Source: Chloroflexota bacterium (GTDB lineage: Bacteria > Chloroflexota > Dehalococcoidia > Dehalococcoidales > JAFGLR01). From it: DNA of 35,663 bases. Each line of letters starts with the position of its first letter. The first letter of the stretch is position 1. The stretch covers positions 1 to 35,663 of the forward strand of contig JACQTX010000136.1 of assembly GCA_016210585.1 (NCBI GenBank), given 5' to 3'. Positions 23,293 to 31,748 of the stretch are shown here, in pieces. The notes beneath the pieces are model-generated. The model worked only from the letters and a program-made list of their open reading frames with translations. It ran no database searches and was not told where the DNA came from. The position numbers and the translations under genes were made by a program.

Positions 23293-24576
23293 ATGCCACC
23301 AGAAGAAGTAAAGGAACAGGCTGCCTCTGAGACGCTCCTGGATAACTACCGCGTCCTGGACCTGACGGAAGGGTTCTGCCAGATTGCCGGCAAGCTGTTG
23401 GGAGACCTGGGTGCTGATGTGATAAAGGTTGAGCCGCCCGGTGGTAGCCCTTCCCGGGATATTGGCCCCTTCTATAAAGATATACCCCATCGGGAAAGAA
23501 GTCTGTCCTGGTTTGCCTACAACGTAAATAAGCGGAGTATGACACTTAACCTGGAGACGGCCACAGGTAAAAAGTTATTTTGTCGGCTGGCTGAGAGGGC
23601 AGATGTTGTCCTGGAGTCATTTCCACCGGGTTACGTGCCGGGACTAGGGTTAGGCTATGAGAAACTCAGCCAGATTAACCGCGGTCTGATAATGGTTTCC
23701 ATTACTCCCTTCGGGCAGGATGGCGCCAAAGCACACTACAAAGGCAGCGACCTGACTAGCTGGGCTAGCGGCGGCGCGCTATATGTAGCCGGAGTTCCGG
23801 AGTGTCCTCCCGTCTGGGTCAGTTTTCCGCAAGCATCACTACACGCCGGCATTGATGCAGTTACCGGCGCTCTTATTGCTCTAAACGAGCGCTCATTTAG
23901 CGGCGAAGGCCAATACATAGATGTCTCCACGCAGGAAGCCGTTATTGCCGTTGACCAATTTGTGCCGCAGATGTGGGACATGGCCAGATATATTCCTAAA
24001 CGGACAGGCGCCGCCTATTCATTTCCACCGGGGACTATCATGCGCATGGGTCTTCCTTGTAAGGACGGCCATGTCGCCGCCATCCTGTTTGGCGGCGGTG
24101 GCCTGGCCTTCTCACAAGGAATGCAGAGGCTGGCGAATTGGATTGATGAAGAGGGGATGGCACCCGAATGGTTCCGCAACTTCGACTGGGTCAATGACTA
24201 TTCACTCGGTGGCGCATCACAAGAAACGGTCAACCGCGTGGAGAGAGTCATCGGTGATTTTCTGAAGACCAAGACGAAGGCAGAGTTGTTCGCTGAGGCT
24301 CTGAAAAGGGATATCCTGATTGCTCCGGTCAACGACCCGAAGGACGTGCTGGAATACGAACACCTTCAGGTCCGGGACTACTGGACAAAAATCCTTCACC
24401 CGGAGCTTGATGATACGTTGACGTATTGCGGGCCTTTCGTGAAAAGCAGCGTCGCTCCAGTAACCATTCGGCGACGTCCGCCATTGGTCGGAGAGCACAA
24501 CCGAGAGATTTACGAGGGTGAACTCGGGTTGACCACTGGAGAGCTTATTTCGCTTAAGGCCGCCGGCGTTATCTGA
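23293..24576 (+). CDS. Class III CoA-transferase (CaiB family) subunit lacking the catalytic aspartate
   Basis: This 427-residue CaiB-family protein has the fold motifs VLDLTEGFCQIAGKLLGDLGADVIKVEP and NVNKRSMTLNLET. In the block aligned with formyl-CoA transferase Asp169, the sequence is VSFPQASLHAGID, with Ser182 where the catalytic Asp should be. It is therefore probably inactive alone. The next gene encodes a second CaiB-family protein that has the Asp, so the two likely form a heterodimer like succinyl-CoA:benzylsuccinate CoA-transferase (BbsEF). GAAGGA six bases before the ATG is a good ribosome-binding site. The intergenic gap to the partner is 16 bases. Confidence 0.82.
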   Translation: MPPEEVKEQAASETLLDNYRVLDLTEGFCQIAGKLLGDLGADVIKVEPPGGSPSRDIGPFYKDIPHRERSLSWFAYNVNKRSMTLNLETATGKKLFCRLAERADVVLESFPPGYVPGLGLGYEKLSQINRGLIMVSITPFGQDGAKAHYKGSDLTSWASGGALYVAGVPECPPVWVSFPQASLHAGIDAVTGALIALNERSFSGEGQYIDVSTQEAVIAVDQFVPQMWDMARYIPKRTGAAYSFPPGTIMRMGLPCKDGHVAAILFGGGGLAFSQGMQRLANWIDEEGMAPEWFRNFDWVNDYSLGGASQETVNRVERVIGDFLKTKTKAELFAEALKRDILIAPVNDPKDVLEYEHLQVRDYWTKILHPELDDTLTYCGPFVKSSVAPVTIRRRPPLVGEHNREIYEGELGLTTGELISLKAAGVI

Positions 24577-24592
24577 GAGGTAGAAGCAAGAG

Positions 24593-25846
24593 ATGGAATT
24601 AGAAAAGGCGCTTCCGCTCAAAGGCATCAAGATAGCTGATTTTACCTGGTATCAGGTGGGACCGCAGGGCATCCGCTACCTCGCTGTTCACGGAGCCACG
24701 GTGGTTCTGGTGGAAACGCACACCCGCCCTCAGGGGTTGAGGGCCTCATCACCATACAAAAAGAACATCCCCTCACTGGACGGTAGTGGGGCTTTTGCTA
24801 ACTGCAATGCCAGCAAGTATGGTATTAGCCTAGACTTGAACAAACGGCGTGGGCAAGATGTTGCCAAACGGCTCATTGAATGGGCGGACATTGTGGTGGA
24901 GGCTTACACACCAGGCATGATGAAAAGATGGGGGCTGGACTATGACTCGGTAAAGAGCATCAATCCAGACATAATATACCTGAGCACGTCACAGCAGGGA
25001 CAATACGGACCATGTGCCCGTTTCAAGGGCTTCGGCAACCTCGCCTCAGCACTGGCGGGCTTCAGCCATATCAGTGGCTGGCCTGACCAAGAGCCATCGC
25101 CGCCTTATGGGGCGTATAGTGACGCCATAGGGACACGTTTTGTTGCTATTGCATTACTGTCAGCGCTGGACTACCGGCGGCGCACCGGGAAAGGCCTCCA
25201 TCTGGACCTATCACAGTTAGAAGCCACCATTCATTTCCTGGCTCCGCTGATTATGGACTATTCGGTAAACGGCAGGATAGCCCAGCGAAACGGGAACCAC
25301 CTTGACCGGGCCGCTCCACACGGAGTCTATCCCTGTTCCGGAGATGACCGTTGGATTGCCATTGCCGTCTTCAATGATAGCGAATGGCAGGCTCTCTGCC
25401 GAACGTTGGGCGATCCTCCGTGTTGCCGAGATGCCAGATTTGCCACCTTTCTCGCCAGAAAACAGAATGAAGACGAGCTTGACAGAGCATTGAGCGAGTT
25501 GACCGAAGGCTTGGAGGCCGAATGGCTGGAGAAAGCGTTGCAGGCTGCCGGACTAGCAGCCCATGTGGTAGAGACGGCTAGAGACCTCTTCGAGGACCCA
25601 CAAATAAGACACCGCGGCTACTTTCATTGGCTTAATCACACCAAGATCGGGGCTCACGCCTACGATGGCACAGCCTTCAAACTATCAAGGAGTCCTGACA
25701 ACTACTTTGCCGCTCCATGTCTGGGTGAGCATAATGAGCTCGTTTTCAAGGAGCTCCTGGGCATGTCCGATGATGAGATTGGTGACCTGCTTGTCGAGAG
25801 GGTTATTACCACCGATGCCGATCTGCCTTCCGCATTGCAGAAGTAG
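24593..25846 (+). CDS. Class III CoA-transferase (CaiB family), active subunit
   Basis: This 417-residue CaiB-family protein has Asp177 in PYGAYSDAIG, which aligns with the catalytic Asp169 of formyl-CoA transferase, with the correct 14-residue spacing to the following ALDYRRRTGKG block. The fold motif NASKYGISLDLN is present. It probably transfers CoA between acids as a heterodimer with the preceding Asp-less subunit. The position just before the importer genes suggests that it activates the imported acid, or swaps CoA from a pathway product. GAGGTAG lies upstream of the ATG. The stop is nine bases before livH. Confidence 0.87.
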   Translation: MELEKALPLKGIKIADFTWYQVGPQGIRYLAVHGATVVLVETHTRPQGLRASSPYKKNIPSLDGSGAFANCNASKYGISLDLNKRRGQDVAKRLIEWADIVVEAYTPGMMKRWGLDYDSVKSINPDIIYLSTSQQGQYGPCARFKGFGNLASALAGFSHISGWPDQEPSPPYGAYSDAIGTRFVAIALLSALDYRRRTGKGLHLDLSQLEATIHFLAPLIMDYSVNGRIAQRNGNHLDRAAPHGVYPCSGDDRWIAIAVFNDSEWQALCRTLGDPPCCRDARFATFLARKQNEDELDRALSELTEGLEAEWLEKALQAAGLAAHVVETARDLFEDPQIRHRGYFHWLNHTKIGAHAYDGTAFKLSRSPDNYFAAPCLGEHNELVFKELLGMSDDEIGDLLVERVITTDADLPSALQK

Positions 25847-25855
25847 GTAATCGCG

Positions 25856-26713
25856 ATGGACCTCAGCATACTGCCACAGACGCTATTAAATGGTGTTATT
25901 CTAGCCGGAATTTATGTCTTGGTCGCCATGGGCATAACCCTCGTATTCGCCATAATGCAAATACCCAACTTTGTCCACGGCGAATTTCTCATGATAGGAG
26001 CCGTTGCGACCTATTTCCTCGTTACTTTCGGATTAAGCTATCCCTTTGCCATTCTGGTGGCAATGGTGTTCGTAGCTTTACTGGGGGTGATGGTTGAGCG
26101 AATTTTCTTCAAACCGTTCCGCGGCGACCATTTGCCGGTGATAATTATCTGCCTCGGTCTGATTGCCATAATTCAGAGTAGTGCATTTATGGTCTTTGGT
26201 ACTGAAGTGCGTATGGTCCCCGTGTATTTCCAGGGCGTAGTGAGCCTGGGTAACGTAGCCACGTCAGTGGAGAGGCTGGTAATAGTCATAGCTGCGGTAA
26301 TACTTATCACAGTTCTGTACTATTTTGTACGCTACATGAAAATCGGCCGGGCCATGCGAGCTGTCCAGCAAAATCCGGAAGGGGCGGCTCTGCAAGGCAT
26401 AAACATAAACGCGGTATCGAGCACAGCAATGGCGATTGGTTCCGGGCTAGCTGGTGCTGCCGGCGCATTGCTGGCACCGGTGTTCTTTGTAACACCGACG
26501 ATGGGCTCTGACTATCTCCTTAAGGGCTTCATCGTAGTGATTATTGGCGGGATGGGCAGCATTTCCGGTGTCATCCTTGGCGGGATAGCTCTGGGCTTAA
26601 TAGATGCCATAGCGGTAGCTTACCTGGGCAGCTCTCTGGGCAACATCATCGGATTTGTCCTTCTCATAGTGATAATAATGGTCAAACCTAAAGGAATACT
26701 CGGTCGTGACTAA
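25856..26713 (+). CDS. livH: ABC transporter permease LivH-like
   Basis: This 285-residue membrane protein is of the branched-chain amino acid type permease family. TLLNGVILAGIYVLVAMGITLVFAIMQIPNFVHGEFLMIGA at the start and the GMGSISGVILGG motif are characteristic. About eight membrane segments are visible. It forms the channel with LivM. Related importers carry amino acids, aromatic acids, amides or urea, so the ligand is open. The start is ATG 25856 and it overlaps livM by eight bases. The transporter genes form the 3' end of the long operon, and the binding protein is encoded separately on the other strand. Confidence 0.93.
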   Translation: MDLSILPQTLLNGVILAGIYVLVAMGITLVFAIMQIPNFVHGEFLMIGAVATYFLVTFGLSYPFAILVAMVFVALLGVMVERIFFKPFRGDHLPVIIICLGLIAIIQSSAFMVFGTEVRMVPVYFQGVVSLGNVATSVERLVIVIAAVILITVLYYFVRYMKIGRAMRAVQQNPEGAALQGININAVSSTAMAIGSGLAGAAGALLAPVFFVTPTMGSDYLLKGFIVVIIGGMGSISGVILGGIALGLIDAIAVAYLGSSLGNIIGFVLLIVIIMVKPKGILGRD

Positions 26714-27701
26714 AGGGACTACCAGGAATTTGTCAGCCGTGATAGCAGGGGGCATCTTCCTGCTAGCTCTTCCTCTGTTTCTGAAGAGTCCGTACTTTTT
26801 ACACATGCTGATTATGACCATGCTCGCCATAATTTACGCCGTTACGCTGCGTCCCCTAGTGATAACCGGACAGCTCAGTCTGGCACACGCCGCCTTCGTT
26901 GGTATTGGCGCGTATGCCTCAGCTCTCCTGGTGACGCGCCTGGGCATCTCCTTCTGGCTGGCACTACCCATGAGCGGTCTCATTGCCGCGCTTATTGCCG
27001 TGATTATTGGCTTTCCTGCCTTGCGGGCAAAAGGGCTCTTCTTCGCTATCGTTACCTTTGGCTTCACCGAGGTCGCCCGTTACACTTACATGGGCGTGAC
27101 CAGCCTGTTTGGTGGGCCGGCTGGCTTCAGGGGTATTACTCCGCCGGTGCTTGCGGGAATCCAGTTTGGGGGCAACAAGGTGGCTTACTATTATCTAATG
27201 GCCTTCCTCCTCACAATTACTCTTTTGGCCTGGTACAGCTTGGAGAAGTCGCGCTTCATGCTCACGGTGAGAGCTATCGGCAAGGCAGAGAACCTGGCCG
27301 AGGCGGTCGGTGTTAACCTGACCAAATATAAGATGGTAACATTTGTTTTCGCGGCTTTCTTCACTGGCATTGCCGGTAGCTTTTATGCCCACTATAATCT
27401 ATATATTGCTCCGATAAATTTCTCGGTCTGGCAATCTATAGCCTTCCTGACGTTAGTGGTGGTGGGCGGCAAGGAAAGGTTTATTGGGCCAATAGTAGGT
27501 GCTATTTTTCTCACCTTCATACCCGAGTTTCTGCACGGGACGGGGTATTTCCAGGCCATGCTGTACGGTGGCCTGATGGTGTTGACAGTCCTGTTTATGC
27601 CCAACGGCCTTATTGGCATACCGGGACAGATTGCGGCATTGACGTCAAGGCTAAGAAAAGTGAGGAAAGCGGGATGGCCTTTCTCGAAACCAGCAAGCTA
27701 A
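26706..27701 (+). CDS. livM: ABC transporter permease LivM-like
   Basis: This 331-residue permease has the LivM hallmark GQLSLAHAAFVGIGAYASALL near residue 57 and several more membrane helices. The start is a GTG (26706) inside the end of livH, eight bases of overlap. The C-terminus is basic (SRLRKVRKAGW) and overlaps livG by 28 bases. It pairs with LivH in the membrane. It follows the usual livHMGF order, with no insertion. Confidence 0.92.
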   Translation: MTKGTTRNLSAVIAGGIFLLALPLFLKSPYFLHMLIMTMLAIIYAVTLRPLVITGQLSLAHAAFVGIGAYASALLVTRLGISFWLALPMSGLIAALIAVIIGFPALRAKGLFFAIVTFGFTEVARYTYMGVTSLFGGPAGFRGITPPVLAGIQFGGNKVAYYYLMAFLLTITLLAWYSLEKSRFMLTVRAIGKAENLAEAVGVNLTKYKMVTFVFAAFFTGIAGSFYAHYNLYIAPINFSVWQSIAFLTLVVVGGKERFIGPIVGAIFLTFIPEFLHGTGYFQAMLYGGLMVLTVLFMPNGLIGIPGQIAALTSRLRKVRKAGWPFSKPAS

Positions 27702-28456
27702 CCAAGCGCTTTGCCGGACTACTGGCGGTAAACCATCTGGACCTGACAGTCAATGATGGCGAGGTCCTAGGCCTGATTGGCCCGAACGGCGCCGGCAAAA
27801 CCACGGTCTTCAATTTGATAGCGGGTACCATCCCGGCTACAGGTGGCAAGGTTATCTTCAGAGGCGAGGATATTTCGCGCTTGCCGCCATATCAGGTCGC
27901 TAGGCGAGGCATAATTCGCACCTTTCAGCTCAACACTGTCTTTCCGGACCTCTCCGTCACCGAGAACGTTGTCCTGGGCAGTCATTTGCAAGCGCGGACG
28001 GGTTTCTGGGGCGAACTCTTCAAAATGCCCGCGACGCGTCGCAGCGACCGCGAGATTGCTGGGAGGGCAGAGCAGCTAGTGGCTTCGGTCGGACTGCTGC
28101 GTCAGGATATGGACAAGCGACAAGCCCTCGCTAGCAATCTGTCTTACGGGCAGGTAAAGGCCCTGACGCTGGCAATAGCCTTGGCCGCCGACCCCAAGCT
28201 CCTGCTGCTGGATGAGCCGATGACCGGCGTCGGCGTTCGCGACGTTCCCAGACTGCTGAACCTAATCAGGGAGATTAATGGCCGCGGCATTGCTATTTTG
28301 CTGATTGAGCATAATATGAAGGCAGCCTTCGAGGTCTGCCACCGCATTGTGGTCATGAACCACGGCGATAAGATTGCGGAAGGCACACCCGCTGAAGTCA
28401 AAGACAACCCAGATGTAATCGAAGCCTACCTGACTAAGGATGGCCATGGGGCATAG
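27674..28456 (+). CDS. livG: ABC transporter ATPase LivG-like
   Basis: This 260-residue ATPase has Walker A at 36-44 (GPNGAGKTT), the LivG-type signature LSYGQ at 156-160, Walker B LLLLDEP near 176-182 and the switch His in LIEHNM. It powers import with LivF. The start at ATG 27674 has GAGGAAA upstream and lies inside the end of livM. The stop is followed after one base by the preferred livF start. Confidence 0.94.
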   Translation: MAFLETSKLTKRFAGLLAVNHLDLTVNDGEVLGLIGPNGAGKTTVFNLIAGTIPATGGKVIFRGEDISRLPPYQVARRGIIRTFQLNTVFPDLSVTENVVLGSHLQARTGFWGELFKMPATRRSDREIAGRAEQLVASVGLLRQDMDKRQALASNLSYGQVKALTLAIALAADPKLLLLDEPMTGVGVRDVPRLLNLIREINGRGIAILLIEHNMKAAFEVCHRIVVMNHGDKIAEGTPAEVKDNPDVIEAYLTKDGHGA

Positions 28457-28457
28457 C

Positions 28458-29165
28458 ATGTCTATCTGTCTTAAGAATGTATCTATCCACTATGGTGTCG
28501 TCGAGGCGGTAGCTGACGTCTGTCTCGAGGAAGAGCACCGGCAAATAATCAGTCTCCTCGGTGGTAATGGCTGCGGCAAAACATCGGTCATGAAGGCCAT
28601 TTCCGGGTTGATAAGGCCGTCCTCCGGCGAGATATGGTTTGATGGCAAACGGATAGACCGGCTATCTACCGGGGAAATTATCCGCCTCGGCATAGTACAG
28701 GTGCCACAGGGACGGCAGCTTTTTCCAGACATGACAGTCCATGAGAACTTAATCATGGGCGCCTATACTCGCAAGAGTAAGAAGGAGATACAGGCGGACA
28801 TGGAGATGGTCATTGCCCATTTTCCGGTATTGATGAAGAAGCGCAAACAAAAGGCGGGGACACTCAGCGGCGGACAGCAGGAGGCTCTCGCTTTCGGCCG
28901 GGCGCTCATGGCCAAACCCAGGCTACTGCTGATGGACGAACCGTCGCAGGGTCTGGCACCGGCTGTCGTCCAGGAAGTTAATCAGATTATCAAGGAGGTT
29001 AACCAGAAAGGCATCGGTGTTATTCTAGTCGAGCATAACCTGAGGCTGGCGCTCGACCTGGCAGATAAGGTCTACGTTCTGGAGGCAGGCCGCAAGATTT
29101 TTCAAGGCACGCCCAAAGACCTGTCACAGGATGACTACGTGAGGAAAATCTACCTCGGCACGTGA
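28458..29165 (+). CDS. livF: ABC transporter ATPase LivF-like
   Basis: This 235-residue ATPase has Walker A GGNGCGKTS (35-43), signature LSGGQQ, Walker B LLLMDEP and switch LVEHNL. The length and the beginning (MSICLKNVSIHYG) match LivF proteins when ATG 28458 is used, which has GGGG six bases upstream. In-frame ATGs at 28440 and 28446 overlap livG and would add a few residues. It is the last gene of the operon. A hairpin terminator begins 28 bases after its stop. Confidence 0.93.
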   Translation: MSICLKNVSIHYGVVEAVADVCLEEEHRQIISLLGGNGCGKTSVMKAISGLIRPSSGEIWFDGKRIDRLSTGEIIRLGIVQVPQGRQLFPDMTVHENLIMGAYTRKSKKEIQADMEMVIAHFPVLMKKRKQKAGTLSGGQQEALAFGRALMAKPRLLLMDEPSQGLAPAVVQEVNQIIKEVNQKGIGVILVEHNLRLALDLADKVYVLEAGRKIFQGTPKDLSQDDYVRKIYLGT

Positions 29166-29193
29166 GTCCGGGCTGTGGGCCAAGCAAAAAAGC

Positions 29194-29225
29194 AGCGAAG
29201 GGGCTCATTAGCGGGCCCCTTCGCT
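29194..29225. terminator. Bidirectional hairpin terminator between livF and the binding-protein gene
   Basis: A perfect 11-bp stem, AGCGAAGGGGC (29194-29204) with GCCCCTTCGCT (29215-29225), has a 10-base loop. On the minus strand it is followed by TTTTTT, a convincing intrinsic terminator for the convergent binding-protein gene. On the plus strand the trailing TCTTGTT is weaker. Confidence 0.82.
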
Positions 29226-29266
29226 CTTGTTATGGGATTCTGGGCAACCCCAATCCTAAAGTCTCA

Positions 29267-30604
29267 CTAGAAGTCTTCTGGCGGCGGGATGAAGAAGGCA
29301 TGCTTGTTGACGCCGCCTTTGACAATGGCCACGGGCAGCGGGCCCTGCGATACGTGGTTCACACCGTAAGTCTTCTTGCCAACATGCTTTAGCGGCCCGT
29401 AGGGACCTTCAAATACCATGCCATCTTCCAACACCTTAGCAACATCCTTCGGTTCGATGCTCTGCGCTTTTTCCATGGCCGTCTGGAGCATTATGGGCAT
29501 GGGCGCGCTCATAATGCCAATCTGGTTCCACTCACCGTATTTGGTTACATTCTGGTTATAGAACCATTTCTGATAATCGGTTACCGGTTCAGCCAGGGTA
29601 AACCAGTTGTAAGCCCCCTCCACCGCAGCAGCACCGGCGGCCTGTACTAGCTTGGCACTGTCAGCGGAAAACAGAACGAAGGTGCCTTTATAGCCGAGCT
29701 CTCTCGCCTGCTTTATTATTTGAGTCTGGTGCGAAAGCTGGGTATAGCTGAGGTCGATGACGTCGGGTTTCTTGGCGATAAGACGTGTCAATACTGGATA
29801 GAAGTCAGAAGTCTCGATGTTAAAGAATTCCTGGGCCAGCAGAGTTATGCCAGCAGCTTCTGCACCGGCTTTGACACCCCTGCCGCCAATATAACCGGTG
29901 TCGGTGTCAGGCATCAGAGAAGCGACACTCTTGACGTTGGGATTGACCTTCACGAGCTCTTTGTACAAGTAGGTCAATATCTTCTCAGGAGGTATGCGGT
30001 TCCACATGAAAGTAAGCGGATATTTAGGGTTCATGTAATCCCAGATATCGCCGAACACTAGGTAGAACACATCCCCCGCCTGTTGGACGACCGGGGCAAC
30101 CGCAAGGCCGAGGACGCTGGCGTTCTGAATAAAGTATTTGACCTTGTCCTGGTAAATCAGCTTGTTAGCTACTTTCACTGACAGGTCGGTATTATAAGCA
30201 TTGTCCTCAACAACGAGCTGCCATTTGTAGTTCTGGTCACCAATCCAGAAGCCACCTCGTTCGTTAAGTTCATCTACCTGGAGCTGCAGGCCACGATTAA
30301 CCGGAATACCAGACACAGCTGCCGCCCCGGTGAGATAGACTGAGTGTCCTACTTTGATGAACTTGGTAGGCTTCGGAGTCGCCGTGATTGTCACAGGGGC
30401 GGGCGGTGATGCTGTCACCGTAGTTGTTGCTGTTGTAGTGACCGTGGGCGCAGGAGCGGGTGAAGCCGTAACGGTAGTTGTGGCTGTTGCCGTGACTGTG
30501 GGTGCGGGTGTTGCTGTCGGTTTGGGTGTGGCGCAGGCGCCGACCAACATGGTAACCAGAACCAGCATGGCACAGGAAATAAGCAGTAATCTCTTTCTGC
30601 TCAT
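29267..30604 (-). CDS. ABC transporter substrate-binding lipoprotein (LivJ/LivK type)
   Basis: This 445-residue periplasmic-binding-protein-type lipoprotein has a signal segment ending in LVGAC (lipobox, Cys24). It is followed by about 55 residues of repetitive Thr/Ala/Pro/Val linker, then a branched-chain-amino-acid-receptor domain starting IKVGHSVYLTGAAAVSG and continuing with LQLQVDELNERGGF. It is the expected ligand receptor for LivHMGF, although it is convergent with that operon and has its own promoter and operator. The start is ATG 30604 with GGAGG just upstream; a longer frame from 30667 would run across the operator and lacks support. The ligand is unknown. Confidence 0.92.
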   Translation of the reverse strand: MSRKRLLLISCAMLVLVTMLVGACATPKPTATPAPTVTATATTTVTASPAPAPTVTTTATTTVTASPPAPVTITATPKPTKFIKVGHSVYLTGAAAVSGIPVNRGLQLQVDELNERGGFWIGDQNYKWQLVVEDNAYNTDLSVKVANKLIYQDKVKYFIQNASVLGLAVAPVVQQAGDVFYLVFGDIWDYMNPKYPLTFMWNRIPPEKILTYLYKELVKVNPNVKSVASLMPDTDTGYIGGRGVKAGAEAAGITLLAQEFFNIETSDFYPVLTRLIAKKPDVIDLSYTQLSHQTQIIKQARELGYKGTFVLFSADSAKLVQAAGAAAVEGAYNWFTLAEPVTDYQKWFYNQNVTKYGEWNQIGIMSAPMPIMLQTAMEKAQSIEPKDVAKVLEDGMVFEGPYGPLKHVGKKTYGVNHVSQGPLPVAIVKGGVNKHAFFIPPPEDF

Positions 30605-30625
30605 TCGTCCTCCTTCTACTGCATG

Positions 30626-30650
30626 ATTTTGAATACTGAGTATCCAAATG
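30626..30650. promoter_or_regulatory. Operator site 4 (upstream of the binding-protein gene)
   Basis: The core GAATACT-G-AGTATCC is centred on 30638, with perfect ATACT/AGTAT half-sites and AT-rich flanks. It aligns with the site 1 palindrome and lies seven bases downstream of the predicted -10, over the transcription start. Confidence 0.8.
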
Positions 30651-30657
30651 ATGCGCC

Positions 30658-30686
30658 ATAATAACATCTACAGATGTTCTTGTCAA
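30658..30686 (-). promoter_or_regulatory. Predicted promoter of the binding-protein gene
   Basis: On the minus strand, TTGACA (30686-30681), a 17-base spacer ending in TGT (extended -10), then TATTAT (30663-30658, five of six). This is the best -10 of the set. The spacer contains a 16-bp inverted repeat, AACATCT-AC-AGATGTT (30663-30678), which might bind a second regulator. Confidence 0.72.
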
Positions 30687-30726
30687 GGGGTTCTTCCCGC
30701 CGCTAAGGACTATGACCTTGCGGCAC

Positions 30727-30758
30727 CGCGCTAGCGCTTCTTTAGCGCGAGAAGTGCT
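30727..30758 (-). other. Overlapping alternative hairpins after the E1 beta gene
   Basis: CGCGCTA (30727-30733) can pair with TAGCGCG (30743-30749). AGCGCTTCT (30733-30741) can instead pair with AGAAGTGCT (30750-30758) with one G-U pair. The two structures exclude each other. No U-tract follows, so a conventional terminator is not supported. The element lies between the stop of the E1 beta gene and the promoter of the binding-protein gene. Confidence 0.4.
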
Positions 30759-30770
30759 GCTATGGCGACC

Positions 30771-31748
30771 TCAACACCCGCAGACCTCTCTACAGGCTTG
30801 AACAATATCCCTGGCCCCGGGTAGCACGGCGTTTTCTAGGGAAGGGGCAAAGGGAATGGGCACGGAAGGCGCCCCAATTCGCTTGACGGGCGCATCCAGG
30901 TAATCGAAGGCCATTTCGGTAACAGTGGCCGCAATCTCCGCCCCCAAGCCACAAAAGCGCACCGCCTCATGAGCGACCACGAGCCGGCTCGTCTTCTTCA
31001 CCGAGGCGATAATAGGCTCAATATCAAGCGGATAAATGGTGCGAGGGTCAACCACTTCCACATCAATGCCCGCCTTCTCCAGGTCCTGAGCTGCCGTGAG
31101 CGCCTGTGACACCATCTCGGCAGTGGCCACAACAGTCACGTCCTTGCCGGCGCGTTTTGTCTCGGCAACACCCAGTGGAACGGTATACTCTCCCTCCGGA
31201 ACCTCACCTGGAGCACGCAACAACCCCTTGTGGTAGAGATACATCACAGGGTTATTGTCCCGGACAGCTGCTTTTAGCAGTCCCTTGGCATCATAAGAAG
31301 TGGAAGGCATGACCACCTTGATGCCTGGCGTATGGGCAAACCAGGCTTCCAGAGACTGGGAATGTTGCGGCCCGGCGCCCACCCGTCCACCGCAGCTTGC
31401 CATAATAACCAGCGGCACGCCTTGATGTTGCCCAGGGAACATATACTGCAGCTTCGCCATGTGGTTCACCAATGGGTCCATGCAAACCGTGACGAAGTCC
31501 ATTATGGTCAGCTCTACGATGGGTCTGAGTCCGTTGAGGGCCGCACCAACGGCAAGCCCTACTATGCCTGATTCGGAAATAGGCGTGTCAATTATGCGGT
31601 CAGTGCCGAAACGCTCAACCAGTCCACGTGTGCTGGCGAAGGCAGTGCCCATTCCGACGTCCTCACCGAGAATCAATACCCGGCTATCTCGCTCCAACTC
31701 CTCGGCTAAAGCTTCGGTGATAGCTTTATGATAGCGGATGCTCTTCAT
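30771..31748 (-). CDS. 2-Oxoacid (pyruvate/acetoin-type) dehydrogenase E1, beta subunit
   Basis: This is a 325-residue transketolase-like beta subunit. ILGEDVGMGTAF near residues 26-37 has the Glu that activates thiamine diphosphate. Further blocks are RIIDTPISESGIVGLAVGAA, and GRVGAGPQHSQSLEAWFAHTPGIKVVMPS. With the alpha subunit it decarboxylates a 2-oxoacid or acetoin and passes the acyl group to the lipoyl domain of an E2. Neither E2 nor E3 is encoded here, so they must be elsewhere or another acceptor is used. Its start overlaps the alpha gene by four bases (ATGA). It ends the minus-strand operon. Confidence 0.92.
   Translation of the reverse strand: MKSIRYHKAITEALAEELERDSRVLILGEDVGMGTAFASTRGLVERFGTDRIIDTPISESGIVGLAVGAALNGLRPIVELTIMDFVTVCMDPLVNHMAKLQYMFPGQHQGVPLVIMASCGGRVGAGPQHSQSLEAWFAHTPGIKVVMPSTSYDAKGLLKAAVRDNNPVMYLYHKGLLRAPGEVPEGEYTVPLGVAETKRAGKDVTVVATAEMVSQALTAAQDLEKAGIDVEVVDPRTIYPLDIEPIIASVKKTSRLVVAHEAVRFCGLGAEIAATVTEMAFDYLDAPVKRIGAPSVPIPFAPSLENAVLPGARDIVQACREVCGC

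Noticed and set aside
23293-25846. Loss of the catalytic Asp in both tandem CoA-transferases, judged from the DVS/DLS motif followed by Glu
   Set aside because: That position is not the catalytic one. With formyl-CoA transferase Asp169 in the GD motif as reference, the second protein keeps its Asp (177) and only the first lacks it.
30354-30626. A Val/Ala/Gly-rich plus-strand frame resembling a membrane protein
   Set aside because: It is the reverse complement of the Thr/Pro/Ala linker of the binding lipoprotein.
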